Part shown: in pieces, positions 1 through 16,515 of the stretch
Layout of the letters: the number at the start of each line of letters is the position of its first letter
How positions within the stretch are numbered: the first letter of the stretch is position 1
NCBI RefSeq assembly: GCF_932274485.2
Contig: NC_065881.2
Location: forward strand, 77,006,702-77,070,701
Direction of reading: 5' to 3'
Length of the DNA stretch: 64,000 nt
DNA from: Patella vulgata
Taxonomy: Eukaryota > Mollusca > Gastropoda > Patellidae
The notes under the pieces: model-generated
Seen by the model: the letters and a program-made list of their open reading frames with translations, nothing else
Told to the model about the DNA's origin: nothing
The model's database searches: none
Made by a program: the position numbers and the translations under genes

Positions 1-29
1 CACCGCTAAAGATCCCTACGCGTATAGAC

Positions 30-4345
<4,316 letters not shown>

Positions 4346-5512
4346 TAAGGATTAGTCGTGTGAAAGGATAATATCTTGGTGTACATTTATTTGGTGCATG
4401 TGTAATGTATGTGTGGTTTTTGTGACATATTGTTAAAAAAAAAAAGATTTTGAAGTTTTGAAGAAAAAAAGAAGAGACGGATGCTGGATTTAAAAAAAAA
4501 GTTTTGGGCTACACGTCTTTATATGACCTAGCCTTTTTGATGGATACCATTTGGAAATCTCGATTTGAAGAGATTAGCGTTTTAGAGACTGAAGTTTATG
4601 CCTAATTGGTATACTGTTAATTGTTAAAAACTAAATTAAGTTAATTTTTTTTTTTTTCTTTTTAGAAGACTAGCTGAAAACTTTGTTCCAAGCTTGGTTA
4701 GCTGTGGAATAAACAACGCAATTAGTCAGTCAGTTTCTTGGAGCTAGTCTTGTTTTATTTTACTGGTATTTTAATTATCATTGCTACCCAATGGTTGGAA
4801 TTGATACACCAAATGTTAAATGCAATTAGAAGTTTAAATTCTCAAATATATATATCAAATGCAATTAAAAACCAAAAATTAAGTTTGTTTGACTGGATGC
4901 TGTATAGGTTCTAGTTAGAAGTAGTTTGTATGAAAATCATTGTGTGCATATCAGCGGATTCAAAAATTTTAGTTCACAAAGTTGCCTTATTTGATGCTAC
5001 AAAAATAAATGTTAAACATTCCAGTAACTTCTTTAAAAATACGGCTGTCTCTTTACCTCTGGTTTTTTTTAAGAAAAATATTTTTAAAAGTGCAGTCAAA
5101 AAAAATAATACCATCATTCAGAGGTAGAAAGATATTCTGAAGATTTTTAAAGTTTTTAAATCGCAGTGATGAAGTCTTTTCATGGAAGTCGTAATTCGCA
5201 ACTTCCTGTTTTTGCTGAACTAAAAGATTATTTCGATTTTTGAGTTTGTGTTATTTCTTTTAGGAATACCCTTTGTACGTATTTCCATTTTGTGTTTGTT
5301 CATGCTTTGAAAAAAAAAAAAGAGATCTCACTGGATCAAAATTGATGTTGGGATTGAATCATTGAATTGATCCACATTATGTTAATGTGTACGATAATCC
5401 TTGAAACTTCCACATTTTTTAGAACCATATTTATGGTGAGATCCTAATGTAGAATTTATATATACTTGTACTTACTATGAAGTTATAATAAAAAATACAA
5501 CTCCTTAATGAA
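4346..5512 (+). other. Probable TENT4 3'UTR with polyadenylation signals
   Basis: AT-rich non-coding sequence after the stop. AATAAA hexamers occur at 4708-4713 and 5487-5492; either could end the transcript. No long reading frame and no recognisable repeat is seen here. Confidence 0.5.
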
Positions 5513-8320
5513 ATGTATTTTGGTCAATCAGTGATTGAGTTAAATTAATAATTTGAGTTAAATTGATAAAATAGTACGTGAAAAAATTGACTAATCGAAG
5601 TGCTAAATAGTATTAATTATAAGTTAATTATAATATATCCGGTTCATGTCAGAAAGTTTCAAGATTTTGTTTAATGCAAAATCATTTCTCACATTTTAAT
5701 TAAGGCCATAAAAATCAGGATGTTGTTCTTATCATTTAGAAATGTAAATTCTTATATACATATTTCTTGATAATTCCTCCGCAGGTGCCATTAACAATTG
5801 AAATTAATGTAATACCTTACATATATTCATTATGATCTCTATTTTCATATATCTCTTATTAAAGAAAATATACAATGTATGATAATAAGGATCAAGTGCC
5901 AAATTAATTTACATGTACTGTGCTAATAATCCCTCTTTGCTTAGAGCTTGTGTTCCTCATCTTTTGTGTTTAAAAATTTAAAATTCTACTCCACCTCTGC
6001 TTTACCTAATCTAGCAATGCAGGTATCTAATTTTCAAGTATGAATCATAATTAATATTTTAGATTACAATAATTTGATTTACAGAAAAAAAAATCCCCCA
6101 CCCCATTGTTTGATAAAAAATAAAGAATTAAGAAGTACCAGTCCTACGAAACAACCCGTGATTTTATTCTCGATTGATTTTAGTCCAGATAAAAAAATTG
6201 AAATAAGAATTGAGTGTTGTTTTACTTTGAGTGTCATTTTAAAACTTGCCTTGGCTTCTTTTCGCAGGAGCTGTTTAATTTTTTAAAGAAATAAGACATC
6301 GGTTAGAGCCATGAATAAGATGATCAGTATTATTAACTGACCTTGGAAGTAATTTGTTTAATGGCATGAGGTCAATAAGCTATTTGATAATATCAATCTG
6401 TGTTCCCTTTTGAATTAATTATTAATGCTACAAAATAAGAAAAAAAGTCAAAAAATCATGGAAATTTTAGATATTATTTTCTGTGAACAAAGTGATATTT
6501 GAATCATATATGTGTTATTGCATAGTTTATATTATTAAATACAATATTGAATTTAGTACATAAATGTAATTGTTTATAAAACATAAAATTACTTTAATAA
6601 TGAATATAGTATTCTTAAGTAATTAATGAATTATTCTAATTTCTTTTTGTCTAATCTTAATCTTTTCTCCTTCAAAATCTATTATTTCTTTTTGTGTTGT
6701 GTTAACTCATTTCTTTAATCTCTCTGCTCATGTGATTCCCTATTTTATACATACCTACTACTATACATTAGTTTCTCTGCTCATTATTCAAATAATATTC
6801 AATTCAAAATGTTATTTAAGTTTTATACCCAACAAATATCTTTTATTAATATTATTTATGTTTGTTCATAAGTTAAAATGAGTTCATATCATACTTAAAA
6901 GGGGAAAAAAAGCTATGTTATCCTCTAGTATATTTTTTTTTCTCCATGTTGTTGAGTCCTGTTTGAATAAGTTGATGTATATAGTGCTGTAATTATTCAT
7001 TGTAATATTGAAAAAAAAATCCTTCATATTGTAACATGTCATTAACTGAATCGGAAAGAATCACAATCCTGTGTAATTTGCATTCGGTTTTCTCATTATT
7101 CGTGTTGGAGAAGATATGAATTGAATGGTTGAAATTTAAATAGTTTATGTGCGATTTTCTCATCTTTCTGTATATATACAAAAGATGCATGAATTAAGGC
7201 GGAGGAAAGTTCGAACAATTAGTGATTCATTTACAAAAAAATATGGATTGAAATGGAGTTTCTCATCGTTCGTATATATATACAAAAAAACAATTGAATT
7301 GAGACAGAGGAAACTTTCGGGCAATTTGCGTTAGTTTTTACTTCATACATGGTTATAAAAATATGAATTTAAATTGAGGAAATTAGAGCAGATTCTAGCT
7401 GTGCATTATGTGATTAATTTGGATTCAGATAATGATGGGTTTAACTTACATTGTATGTACATATATATCATGAGGAAAGTATACCAAAAATATACTCCAA
7501 AAAAAATGAATAAAAAAAAATTGTGAAAATATTGGAATGAAGTGACTATGTAAATACAGCCATTTATTTTTTAGAAATATCTCTTAATTTAATTTCTCCT
7601 GTCTTTCATTCTTCTATCCAGTTTTATTTATTCTTTCTATCAATGAAATGAATCCATTTCCTGATCAATTCCCTGTTAGTTTAAGGAACAAATAGATTCT
7701 TACATAGGTGTATGTACCCTATTGCCTAGTTTCAATAAATTTACATATTGGTTTTTTGGGGGTTTTTTTTTACATTCACGGAAAAGTTATGAAAATTGAT
7801 TATTCAGATTACTGGCATAAAACGTCAAAAAAGGTGTTATTTATTAATATTTCCTTTCAAATCAATATTGATTGCTAAAATATTTCATAAACAAAATTAT
7901 GTGCAATATTAGTGCATATATTCATAAAAACACATGAATATTATTGAATATGTTATACATGGGTGATACACGTATGTAATGATCTATTTCCTATTTTTGG
8001 GTTATCCGAATGACTCTTTATGTCAATAGAATAAAAGATTATTGTCAGTGTGCAATAAATAATGTAGTAAAAGTCAAGCCAGTTTATAAAGAAATGTATT
8101 GAAATAATTTTATCAGAAATAAAACACTCAAACCCAATAAAAAAAAACAACAAAAAATGATTTACATTGTTTTACTTTTTAATATTGAGAGATTTATCTG
8201 CTAAATGTAGAGTTGTCTTGCATATTAGTATACTTGTTTGTAGTATACAGTATGTAATAAAACTGGAATAATAATGAGAACATTAGCAAGGATGGATGGC
8301 CCACAAATTGCATATGAGGG
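5513..8320. other. AT-rich intergenic stretch without a recognised gene
   Basis: No supported exon, RNA gene or element termini seen on either strand, apart from a degenerate tandem array at about 7079-7420 (listed separately). Short reading frames here look random. Confidence 0.5.
7079..7420. repeat. Degenerate tandem repeat, about 110-bp unit
   Basis: Three to four diverged copies of a block: 'ttttctcat.(t)ttcgt', 'tatatatacaaaa', 'atgaattaaggcggaggaaa' or 'ttgagacagaggaaac', then 'caatttgcgtt' or 'caattagtgatt'. No coding sense. Confidence 0.5.
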
Positions 8321-8321
8321 G

Positions 8322-8655
8322 TTGGAAATGAAATGAAATGAAATGGAGTCGAACGTTCTTCTGTTCTGCTCCTATACTGGTCTTATGATGGAAATTTTGC
8401 CTGGGAAGCAGCACTATGGCCTACTCTTATATCGAATTCCAACTGCCAAGGGATCTTTTACATGCAGTCAATGTATACATGGGACCTCGGTTTTTCGTAA
8501 CATCCGACCGACTAGACAACTGTCCTTGCCAGGCCGTCTGTCCTTCACCACTGTCAATTGGAAACCACTTTGGAAAATCCTGATTAACTTTCATGGCCAA
8601 TGCAGGGATCTAACATGCGACCTCCAGACTAGCCTTAGCTACGTGGCTCCCATAT
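8322..8655 (-). repeat. SINE-B, near full length
   Basis: On the minus strand it runs from a tRNA-like head (gggagccacgtagctaag at 8655) through a degraded B box and the body to a (catttc)n tail, read here as gaaatgaaatgaaatg at 8326-8343. Confidence 0.85.
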
Positions 8656-8899
8656 GAGGTAAGGTATTGGAATGACCAAGTGTTCTACAGAGGCTTGCTT
8701 CAAACTCTAGCTAGTTAGGAGTTTATGTATGCAGTTTGGAGATATGGAGGCCTTCTCAACCCTGTGGGTTTACTTTTAGTATTATGGTTTTCTCCCACAG
8801 TATAGACCCCTGCACATACACTGAATTTACTAAAATAAGGTTTGTATGTCACTCAGATTAATAACTGGACACAATAGGGTAATTTGACATTTCGAAAAC

Positions 8900-9400
8900 T
8901 GTGGAACTGAAAGTTGAAGAATGCAGAATATCGGAAGGCTTCGTCCTCTAATGGCCACCATGCTTGACACGGTCCAAATTTGGAAAGAATCTGTTAAAAA
9001 CGATGGCCTCTATTTAAATGGGAATGGAACATTTAAATCTGGAACAGAATATCGAAAAACGCTAGATATGATAGGGTTCATCCTCTCATGACCCCAATGC
9101 TTCCCACCAAATCTGAAAGGAATCAATTAAAATATATACTGCACAAGATTTTTGACATGGGGGGGGGGGGGGGATAACTCAGGAAAGGAAAGTTGGAAAG
9201 TTGTGGTACACTTAAAATTGATAAGATTCATCCTCTCATGACCACAATGCTTCACAGAGAATTTAAATAGACAGAATGCGTCGAAAACTATATCCGCTAT
9301 CGAGGAACTGAAGGTCAGAATGTTGAAAATCAATAGGGTTCATCCTCTCATGACCCCAATCATTCCCACTCAATTTAAAAAACATCCAGTAAAAATTACA
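8900..9400. repeat. Degenerate tandem array with a conserved core
   Basis: Four copies of the core 'tcatcctctcatgacc.caat', at about 8941, 9079, 9228 and 9338, in units of roughly 110-150 bp. Some units also share 'gaactgaaggtcagaatg'-like parts. A G run (9163-9176) interrupts it. No coding sense recognised. Confidence 0.6.
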
Positions 9401-9671
9401 ATCTCTATCGTGTTGGTTGACAAGACGGGGTGAGGACATAATACGCCCACACTGAAATGTGAGCGCATAAAAAGGGGTTCAATGTATATTAAGTTGGTCA
9501 TAAGCCCTTGGTATATTGAGTCCCACATCACAGTTAAACTTGGGTTTGATATGTTTTGTTTTGATGGCCTCAAGAAATTTCCTGGTTTTCTTCTGGTGGT
9601 TTTTGTTAATTAAAGGTAAAATGGTTTAAAACTAGATAATGAATAAAATATAAAGAAACAGCAACAAATTG

Positions 9672-9785
9672 AGTATTAAATCCACTTGACACAAACTATG
9701 TAATTTCGGGACTAACATAAGGAGCAATTTTATGTCTCTTAATTCTCCTGTGCTTAGTAGCCTTTAGCAGTGGGGCAGGCAAATC
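9672..9785 (-). repeat. SINE-A 3' fragment
   Basis: Read on the minus strand it contains the tail block 'gtgtcaagtggatttaatac' and 'gtcccgaaattac', plus a degraded 'ccactgctaaag'. The head is missing. Confidence 0.6.
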
Positions 9786-10060
9786 AACAACCAATAAATA
9801 CATTTAAGAATACATGTATATTGGTCTAAAAAAAAATTCAACCCCAAATATTAAATGATAAATATATTTTAATACAAAACACATGAATATAACATATTAG
9901 CACATTTTTATTGAAATAATATATTTGATACAAATCTATGATATTATCTATACTATTAAAAAACAGATGTCATGTTATCCTTTGATCTATTTAATGTAGA
10001 CTTGGCACATTGCCTGCGTGATGTATTTCATTGCAAAGCATGTGCATGTGAATGTATTTT
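9786..10060. other. AT-rich stretch, nothing recognised
   Basis: No gene or repeat termini seen. Confidence 0.4.
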
Positions 10061-10071
10061 AAGTTATTTAA

Positions 10072-10300
10072 ACATACATTATGCAAGAGCTAAATCTGCC
10101 TAGTTTAGGTTTTTCTTGAGGCCTGAAATGTTATATAAACATGTTATATTAACAAAACAAGACCATAATCAACCCTCGATGATTTTAACTAGATTAGAAC
10201 GGTTCGCCATATAAAAATTTAATTTAAAAATGGGAAAGCAAGGCTAAGTCTCGAATATACCATTGCCCTGGTTACCACTATGCACACATATGCTCTCAAC
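10072..10300. mobile_element. TTAA-flanked MITE-1, right-truncated
   Basis: The left end follows TTAA: 'acatacattatgcaagagc', then 'taaatctgcct' and 'ggcctgaaatgttatataaa'. The interior 'ctagattagaacggttcgcc' and 'gccctggttaccactatgc' is shared only with the copy at 55767-56156, so these two form a subfamily. The right terminus is lost. Confidence 0.75.
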
Positions 10301-10497
10301 CATTAAACCACACATATTTGTCACTGTCATATTCTAAGATTCAAACCAAAATATTAGATGCTAGATGATGTTCTCAAAGTGCGTTAAAAAGACTAAAGTA
10401 ACTAAAGCAATTTGGAGCTATAAAAATCTCTCCATATATATATTGTTATAAAAAGATACAAAGATTAAATGAAAATTACAATCCAATATTATCTTAA

Positions 10498-10865
10498 AGC
10501 GAGAATTTCATATTTTCTAAGAAAGTCAAAACATAATTATTTCTATGTCTTTTGCTCAATAGGTTGTCAACTCACTATTATACGATTATAGGTATCATTC
10601 CCACACTTAAAAATCATTCACCCCGGAAATAATAACACAATTACCTCCCGTGTTTTTCTATTACCCCCATGGAATAGCTATCTTCAAACGTTTGAATTTG
10701 AAGTTGAAAATGATATTTTTTCCAATTTCTCAACTGGCCATAGTGAATTATAGGATTAATAGGATAATTCTTTAACAAGGTAGGACTGTTTATAGATACC
10801 ATCTATTTTAAGGCTTTATTTTAATACATTTTAAAAATATAACTTAAAAATATGAAATTATCGCT
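10498..10865. mobile_element. TTAA-flanked MITE-2, complete copy
   Basis: Starts AGCGAGAATTTCATATTTTC after TTAA at 10494-10497 and ends AAATATGAAATTATCGCT before TTAA at 10866-10869. The TTAA duplication fits Kolobok- or piggyBac-type transposases. No coding capacity. A second, slightly decayed copy is at 59079-59447. Confidence 0.85.
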
Positions 10866-10869
10866 TTAA

Positions 10870-11204
10870 TACATATTATTGTCATGGATAGAGGAATTTG
10901 ACAAATTTGACTAGGTTCCCACATTTATAGACAAAATATCTTAAAATTTCAATTTTTGAATAGAATATTGTTTAATAAATAAAAAAAAATTATTCAAATT
11001 AAAATATTTTCAGACAAAGATAGACAATAACTTATTACCTATGTTAACTTTCCAAATAAATGAGAAGTGCATGAGAAATTCCTTATTTAAGTAAAATAGC
11101 ATACACTGCTGATTGATTCAATAGATTGGACAAACTCAAACACCATTCTATGCCATAGACAATATAGAATACAATCATTGTTTATCACTGTATAATATTT
11201 TGAC
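10870..11204. other. AT-rich stretch, nothing recognised
   Basis: No supported gene, RNA or repeat. Confidence 0.4.
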
Positions 11205-11249
<45 letters not shown>

Positions 11250-11395
11250 TAATGCCCACTCCACACAAAATCAAATCACAAAATAGGTCATTTCAGGAGG
11301 GAATCCATGAGGTTGGACAAGACCCTATTCCTTGATATGTACAAGCGGGTGAATCAAAACCACCCCACTGGACCTTATGATCCAGTAATAAGCAG
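11205..11395 (-). repeat. SINE-A with (GA)n / poly-G tail
   Basis: The (ga)n run 11205-11238 and G run to 11248 are the complement of the usual (CT)n tail. Then come 'ggtcatttcagga', 'gaggttggacaagaccctattcc' in parts, and a decayed B box. Confidence 0.7.
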
Positions 11396-11975
11396 TAATT
11401 GTATGTTATAGAAATTATGTCCTGTGTATTTCCAGTTCAATACTAAATGCCGTGGAATACATGTACATTTGTTTCAGGCCAGCATTTTCACAGTGTATGG
11501 GACCTTCAGAATATGTACATATTGTAAATGCAAAAGACAATCATGATATATTAGAAGAAGGCTAAGGCATATCTTTACACAATCAAAAAATTACCAACTC
11601 TAGAAATAATTACAACATACAGAATAAATAAATTATTTTGAATAAAAAAAATACACATTTAAACATAATGCAATAATATTGATACAATAATATTTTTATG
11701 CAATTTTAGATAATGCGTCATATGAGACCAAAAAAATAATGTTATCTTTACAGTTGATTACCAGTACTAGATCAATATATATATAGTTTCATTAAAGGGC
11801 AAGTCACACTAGTACCAATCTTGTCTCTGGTTACATATAGATTACAATCATTTCTGATTTTGTGCTTCCTTTATCTTTTATCCACCCTCCCCTGTAATTG
11901 TACTTTGTAGCTTTATGAATGTATCTATATTTAACAAGAGTTTAAAGTCAGTCTAAAACAGGGTGGGGACTGGGG
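11396..11975. other. AT-rich stretch, nothing recognised
   Basis: No supported gene, RNA or repeat. Confidence 0.4.
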
Positions 11976-12176
11976 GCGGAGGGAAATGGGGTTTAATGTC
12001 CCAATTCAGGACAAACATATTATCTTCAGCAGTGGGAGTGGTAGGCAACCAAAGGACCATAGAAACACATGGGGTTGGACAGAAAACCCTACTCCTTGTC
12101 ACGTACAAGCCAAAATCAGAACGCCGGCCATTTTAAAATCTAAAGCTTATGCATTCAACCACTGGGCCACCCAACC
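11976..12176 (-). repeat. SINE-A, diverged copy
   Basis: Read in reverse: a decayed head at 12176 (gttgggtggcccagtggttg), a decayed B box, 'gtgacaaggagtagggt', and the tail 'gacattaaaccccatttcc'. Confidence 0.7.
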
Positions 12177-12209
12177 TGTCTATTTTCAAGTCTGCTACAC
12201 AAAGTGATG

Positions 12210-12319
12210 TCATTAATTTATGTAAACTATGTAAATATAGAAAGGTTTATAAAGCTGAAAATTGTCATTAATTTATGTAAACTATGTAAATATAGAAAGG
12301 TTTATAAAGCTGAAAATTG
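12210..12319. repeat. Exact tandem duplication, 55 bp x 2
   Basis: The unit starting 'tcattaatttatgtaaacta' and ending 'aagctgaaaattg' is present twice, at 12210-12264 and 12265-12319, with no visible difference. This suggests a recent duplication. Confidence 0.9.
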
Positions 12320-12524
12320 TAACAGTGGGGAAAATTTATCAATGAAACAGAAGGCTTATTATAGTTCAAATTAGTTAATCAAAATCTCAAGTGATGGTTG
12401 TAATTCTACTACTGTAGTTATTACTGTCTTCCCCTTTAACTCCATGTCGAATAACAAAAAAATGTGATCTAGAAACATCTGTGTCCTTTAATATTCAGAC
12501 AGCAGTTAAAGTCCCAACTAAAAT

Positions 12525-12640
12525 ATTCAACTTTCTACACTGTTATTCATTCAACTTTTTTACACTGTTATTGATTCAATGTTCTGTTATTATTAATTCA
12601 ACCTTCTATTATAAATTCAACTTTCTACACTGTTGCTAAC
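12525..12640. repeat. Short irregular repeat (about 30-bp unit)
   Basis: Four to five variants of 'attcaactttctacactgtta' in a row, with length differences between units. Confidence 0.55.
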
Positions 12641-12914
12641 AGCCGACTTTGTCTTTCTACCTGGCAGGAATGTTGACTTGCCTAAAAAAGTAAATATTAA
12701 TAATTATTGGTTGGTCCTAACAGAAAAAAAATCTGTTCTACTTAGAATTCATCTTGATAAACTAGATAAATATCCTAAATTTATTATTATTTATTAATGG
12801 TCAATGTGAATTCATATTTTAGCAATCAAAACCTTAAACCGGTGATTGGCAGTTGTGTTATCTAATATCTAATATTTCATGGATTAGTCGGATTCATTAT
12901 TTAACATTTAATTA
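12641..12914. other. AT-rich stretch, nothing recognised
   Basis: No supported gene or repeat. Confidence 0.4.
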
Positions 12915-13119
12915 AGAAATGAAATGAAATGAAATGAAATAGAGTTCAAAGTCCTACTGTTCTGCTCTGACTGGGCTAATGAAGACGGGCATATGCCATA
13001 CAGTGTGCTATCTAATTCCAAATGTGTACACAGGGCCTCATATTTTTCATCCCATCAAAACCACTGACATCTGTGAACCACGCTGGAAAATCTTGATGAA
13101 CTTTCTCAGCCAATGCAGG
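12915..13119 (-). repeat. SINE-B, left arm of an inverted pair
   Basis: Minus-strand copy whose tail is gaaatgaaatgaaatg at 12918-12939 and which ends near 'ctcagccaatgcagg'. The middle is internally deleted ('ctatctaattccaaatgtg'). Confidence 0.75.
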
Positions 13120-13413
13120 TCGCGGCTACACTTCCGGTATTGGCCAGGAAAGTTCATCAAGATTTTCCGGTGTAGTTGCCCCTTGTCAGAGGTGCAGGAC
13201 AGCGAGCCTGACAAGGACAGCTGTCTAGCCATTCGTATGGGGTAAAAAAAAACGAGGTCAACTGTACATATTGGCATGCACGTAAAAGATCCCTTGGCAG
13301 TTGGAATTCGATATAAGAGTAGGCTGTAGCGCCATCACTGTTCAGGAAAAATTTCATTAGCCCAGTCGGAGCAGAACAGTAGGACTTTAAACCCCATTTC
13401 ATTTTTATATTCC
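13120..13413 (+). repeat. SINE-B, right arm of an inverted pair
   Basis: Plus-strand copy that begins directly next to the minus copy with 'attggccaggaaagttcatc', and ends 'gtaggactttaaaccccatt'. The two copies face head to head and form a large palindrome. Confidence 0.8.
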
Positions 13414-13845
13414 GAGATTCAATTTTCACAATATTTTCATTTACAAGGGATTCAAAATAACTGAAATGATGATCAGCCGCTTTAGCAATTACGGGATTCT
13501 TGCAGTAACAGGGATTCTGTTTTCAAATCCACAGCGGAGTTTTACAAATTTTATTCAAATTCTAATACCAAATGAAAGCAAATATGAAAGGGCAGTAAAA
13601 ACTTTTCTAGTCGTCAATTTTTTTTTTCTAAAAATGAAAATAATTTATAACTTACTAGGTGGCTGTGTAATTTTTGATGTTAGATAAATAAATGGCTCAA
13701 CTAGAGATTGTCGATTAGCAACCGAAACTTCCCATAATCGAACTGAAATAAACAAATCAATTTGATGAATTAAGTTAAATATCTGTATTATGAAAATAGT
13801 TTAATTAAAACATTTACCACAAAATTAAAATCATTATACAAACAA
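13414..13845. other. AT-rich stretch, nothing recognised
   Basis: No supported exon. The missing last exon of the minus-strand NKIRAS gene was looked for here by eye and not found. Confidence 0.4.
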
Positions 13846-13854
13846 CAATATTGC

Positions 13855-14224
13855 CAATCTGATTAAAATACAGATCCTATTTCGTTTCGTTTTTTATAGT
13901 TCAAAATTTTGTTTTACTTGTCTTTACTACACTAGGATATGGAAGAGTTGTTATCAATGACGTGTTCTGGATGGTGATAGGAATTAGCCAATGAAATGAT
14001 CTGCTACGGTGAGCTTTAGGCGTGTTTTGCACGGCACTCTAGGTAATCCATTAGAAACATCAACCCTGATTGGTTAATCAAATGTCTGACATCATAGGGT
14101 CAAAAGCCGGTGGTATGACTTCTACATGACCTATCACTACAACTTGTCAGATCTCCATTTAGTGTAGGCCATCGAAAGTATAAAAAAACGAAACGAAATA
14201 TAGATCTGTATTTTAATCAGATTG
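13855..14224. mobile_element. MULE-type MITE, copy 2
   Basis: Starts CAATCTGATTAAAATACAG and ends TATTTTAATCAGATTG, flanked by a 9-bp duplication with one mismatch (caatattgc at 13846-13854, aaatattgc at 14225-14233). It is about 35 bp longer than copy 1, mainly from an internal block 'aaaagccggtggtatgactt'. Confidence 0.85.
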
Positions 14225-14558
14225 AAATATTGCAGGACTAGTGTAGACCTAATCGGTAATGGTAATTTAATGCAATCATTATACATGTGAGGAATAATGG
14301 AAGGTTTGAAAAGTAATTAGTATTGGAGAGTACTTTTGCATTTCAATTAAATTGCACTCCAGAAACCAATTACTTTTCAATAAAATTTTATTGTAAATAT
14401 GAATGTATCCAACTATGTTAAGCCTCAAATTTTAACATCTAAGAAAATTAAAGAAAACAAAAGTTTCAAATTAGTTTCAAATAACTAAGTTTTTATTATT
14501 TTTTTTTTTAATAGGGCAGTTTTGTTTTTTTTAGACATTTAAGTCTTTATGTACTGAC

Positions 14559-16506
14559 CTTTTTCTTTAGTTGACCATTTTAAAGCTGTATTAAATTCTA
14601 CTTGTCGAGCTTCGTTGACTTCACTTTTATTACCAATAACTATAATACTCACCTGTCGAAATACACAGGTATAAATTATTACCTTCATACATTTCAACAA
14701 CGCTTGAGGATATAATGTGACAGTGTAGTATCACTATATTATACATTATGCTTTCGTATTATTTCCTCATTTATAATTCTGTATGCTTGAGAACAACTCA
14801 AAAAACCTTGTCGAAACATCGCATGTATATCATATAGTGATTGTTATCAAAAGAACTGTGTTGTGTTATATATATTAGTAGGAATATTTTATGAGTAATT
14901 TCTGGTGTTTTCAATGATTCTCCAGTTTTTATATTGACTAACCTTGTCTCTCATTTTTTCAATTTCTTTTTTTAAAGTGTCTAATCTTTGAAATGAATCC
15001 CAGCTTGTCACATCATAAACCAGAGCAAAACCCTGGAAAAGAGTTTTAATAAACATACATAGAAAATAATAATTTCCTTTGTTGGATTTACAGGTGATGC
15101 GGTTTAACATCCTACTTTTCTGCACCTAAGAGGCTAATTAGTAATTAAGATCATAATAAGCCATGCAGTGTGCTATGAGGGACATGTTGCCTTGGCAGTG
15201 GTGCAATAATCGACTTTTTTTTTCAATTTCTCAGCGTCCGGGGATCTATAACATGCTGCCTCAGGTTTTTTTTTAACCCATCCAAAGGACTAGACACTTT
15301 CCCGGCAGTCCCAATATCTTGCACCAGTAACAAGGGGAAGCAAGGCTAGAGAGATAATCTTGAGGAGGCCAAACCGTTACCTTCAGGTTAGTAAACCAAC
15401 TCCTTACTCACAGAGCCATTTTGCTATCAGTATGCGAGAAAGAGAGAGCAATGGGGTTTATCATCCACTCAACACAAACTAGGTCATTTCAGGACTAACA
15501 TATGGTTCAATTCTCTTTCAATAATCTGTTTGTGGGTAGGGGTCTTTAGCTGTGGGAGGAAAGTGGAGAAAACGCACAAGGTTGGACAGGCAACCCTAAG
15601 TGGAAAATCAAGTCAACACAGCTTGACTCAATGACAGACCTGTTGATCTAACATGCAGTCGTGCACATATTTTGGCACACCATTTGGGCACCCAACCCAC
15701 CCTATCCACCTGCAACAAATTCTTAAATGAAGCTTTGAACCAAATACTCATTCTTGATCAAAAAGGGTATCAAACAGATCACAAAATTACTTACATCAGG
15801 AAAAGTAAGATAATGTTTAGGCATGTCTGTTATAGCATCCTGAAATAAATAAGGCACCAAATTAACCCTCATTTCATTTTGATTTAAATATTACATAAAT
15901 ATCTAACTGATTCTTTAGCAGTTATCTGTTCTTTTTGAAATCTGATATGAGCCACTGTGATTGGCTATAACAGTAATGATCAACAAAAAAGCATCTCTTC
16001 ATCAACCAAATGAATGTTAAGGATAGCTCCATTGTAGTTAACTTTGCCAATGTTGTTTATAATTTTATATCAGAATCATAAATACATCCTACCAATCCTG
16101 CTGTGTCATATATTCGAACTCTTTCTTTAACTCCACGGTCAGTCTCAATTACGGCATTGTATATATCCTCAATAGTGGCATGCATAGGCTGTAAGTAAAA
16201 CAAAATTTATCACAGAATAGGCCTATGCACTTTGGCAAAAATGGTGAGAAAATTAAATCTCAAATAAACACAATTCATTTAGGGGACATTATCAGAAAAA
16301 TGTCATAATGGCTCGATAAAAAGAACTCTTAGTACCCCTTCTTTTACCAGATCAGTATGGTTAAAAAAATATAAAAAATGTTTTATTAAATAAGTCTTAT
16401 ATCTTACACTGCCAATTTTGTGGTTTCCATACAATAGTTGTTCTATCAGAGATGTTTTGCCAACTCCAGAAAATCCGCAAACTAGGATCTTGTTGATTTT
16501 TCCCAT
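14559..16506 (-). CDS. NKIRAS: NKIRAS (kappaB-Ras) small GTPase, last exon not found
   Basis: Atypical Ras-family GTPase that in vertebrates binds IkappaB and dampens NF-kappaB signalling. Minus-strand exons are 16408-16506, 16093-16188, 15795-15839, 14943-15032 and 14559-14652, with matching phases. Residues show the P-loop GFSGVGKTS (family GQASVGKTS), EQLLYGNHKIGS, EDIYNAVIETDRGVKERVR, YDTAGL in the DxxG position, GFALVYDVTSWDSFQRL, and the base-binding IVIGNKSE where canonical Ras has NKxD. Start: ATG at 16504-16506 gives MGKINKILVCG, the family N-terminus; an in-frame ATG three codons upstream (16513-16515) is possible. Exon 5 ends at a GTCAGT donor in phase 1. The terminal exon with the KLWEVS-like block should lie at lower coordinates and was not recognised. 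Introns hold old SINE copies at 15095-15712. Confidence 0.85.
15095..15422 (-). repeat. SINE-B, old diverged copy
   Basis: Recognisable 'gcggtttaacatcctactttt', 'gccatgcagtgtgctatgag' and 'aaggactagacact', and a decayed head near 15420 (ctcacagagcc). It lies in the NKIRAS intron between 15032 and 15795. Confidence 0.65.
15430..15712 (-). repeat. SINE-A, diverged copy
   Basis: Reads 'aatggggtttatcatccact', 'caaactaggtcatttcagga', 'ggtctttagctgtgggagga' and 'aggttggacaggc', with a decayed head near 15705 (gggcacccaaccc). It sits in the same NKIRAS intron beside a SINE-B copy of the same orientation. Confidence 0.75.
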
Positions 16507-16515
16507 TTTATGCAT

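Noticed and set aside
13047-13429. Two minus-strand frames of 76-90 codons
   Set aside because: They lie entirely within the SINE-B inverted pair.
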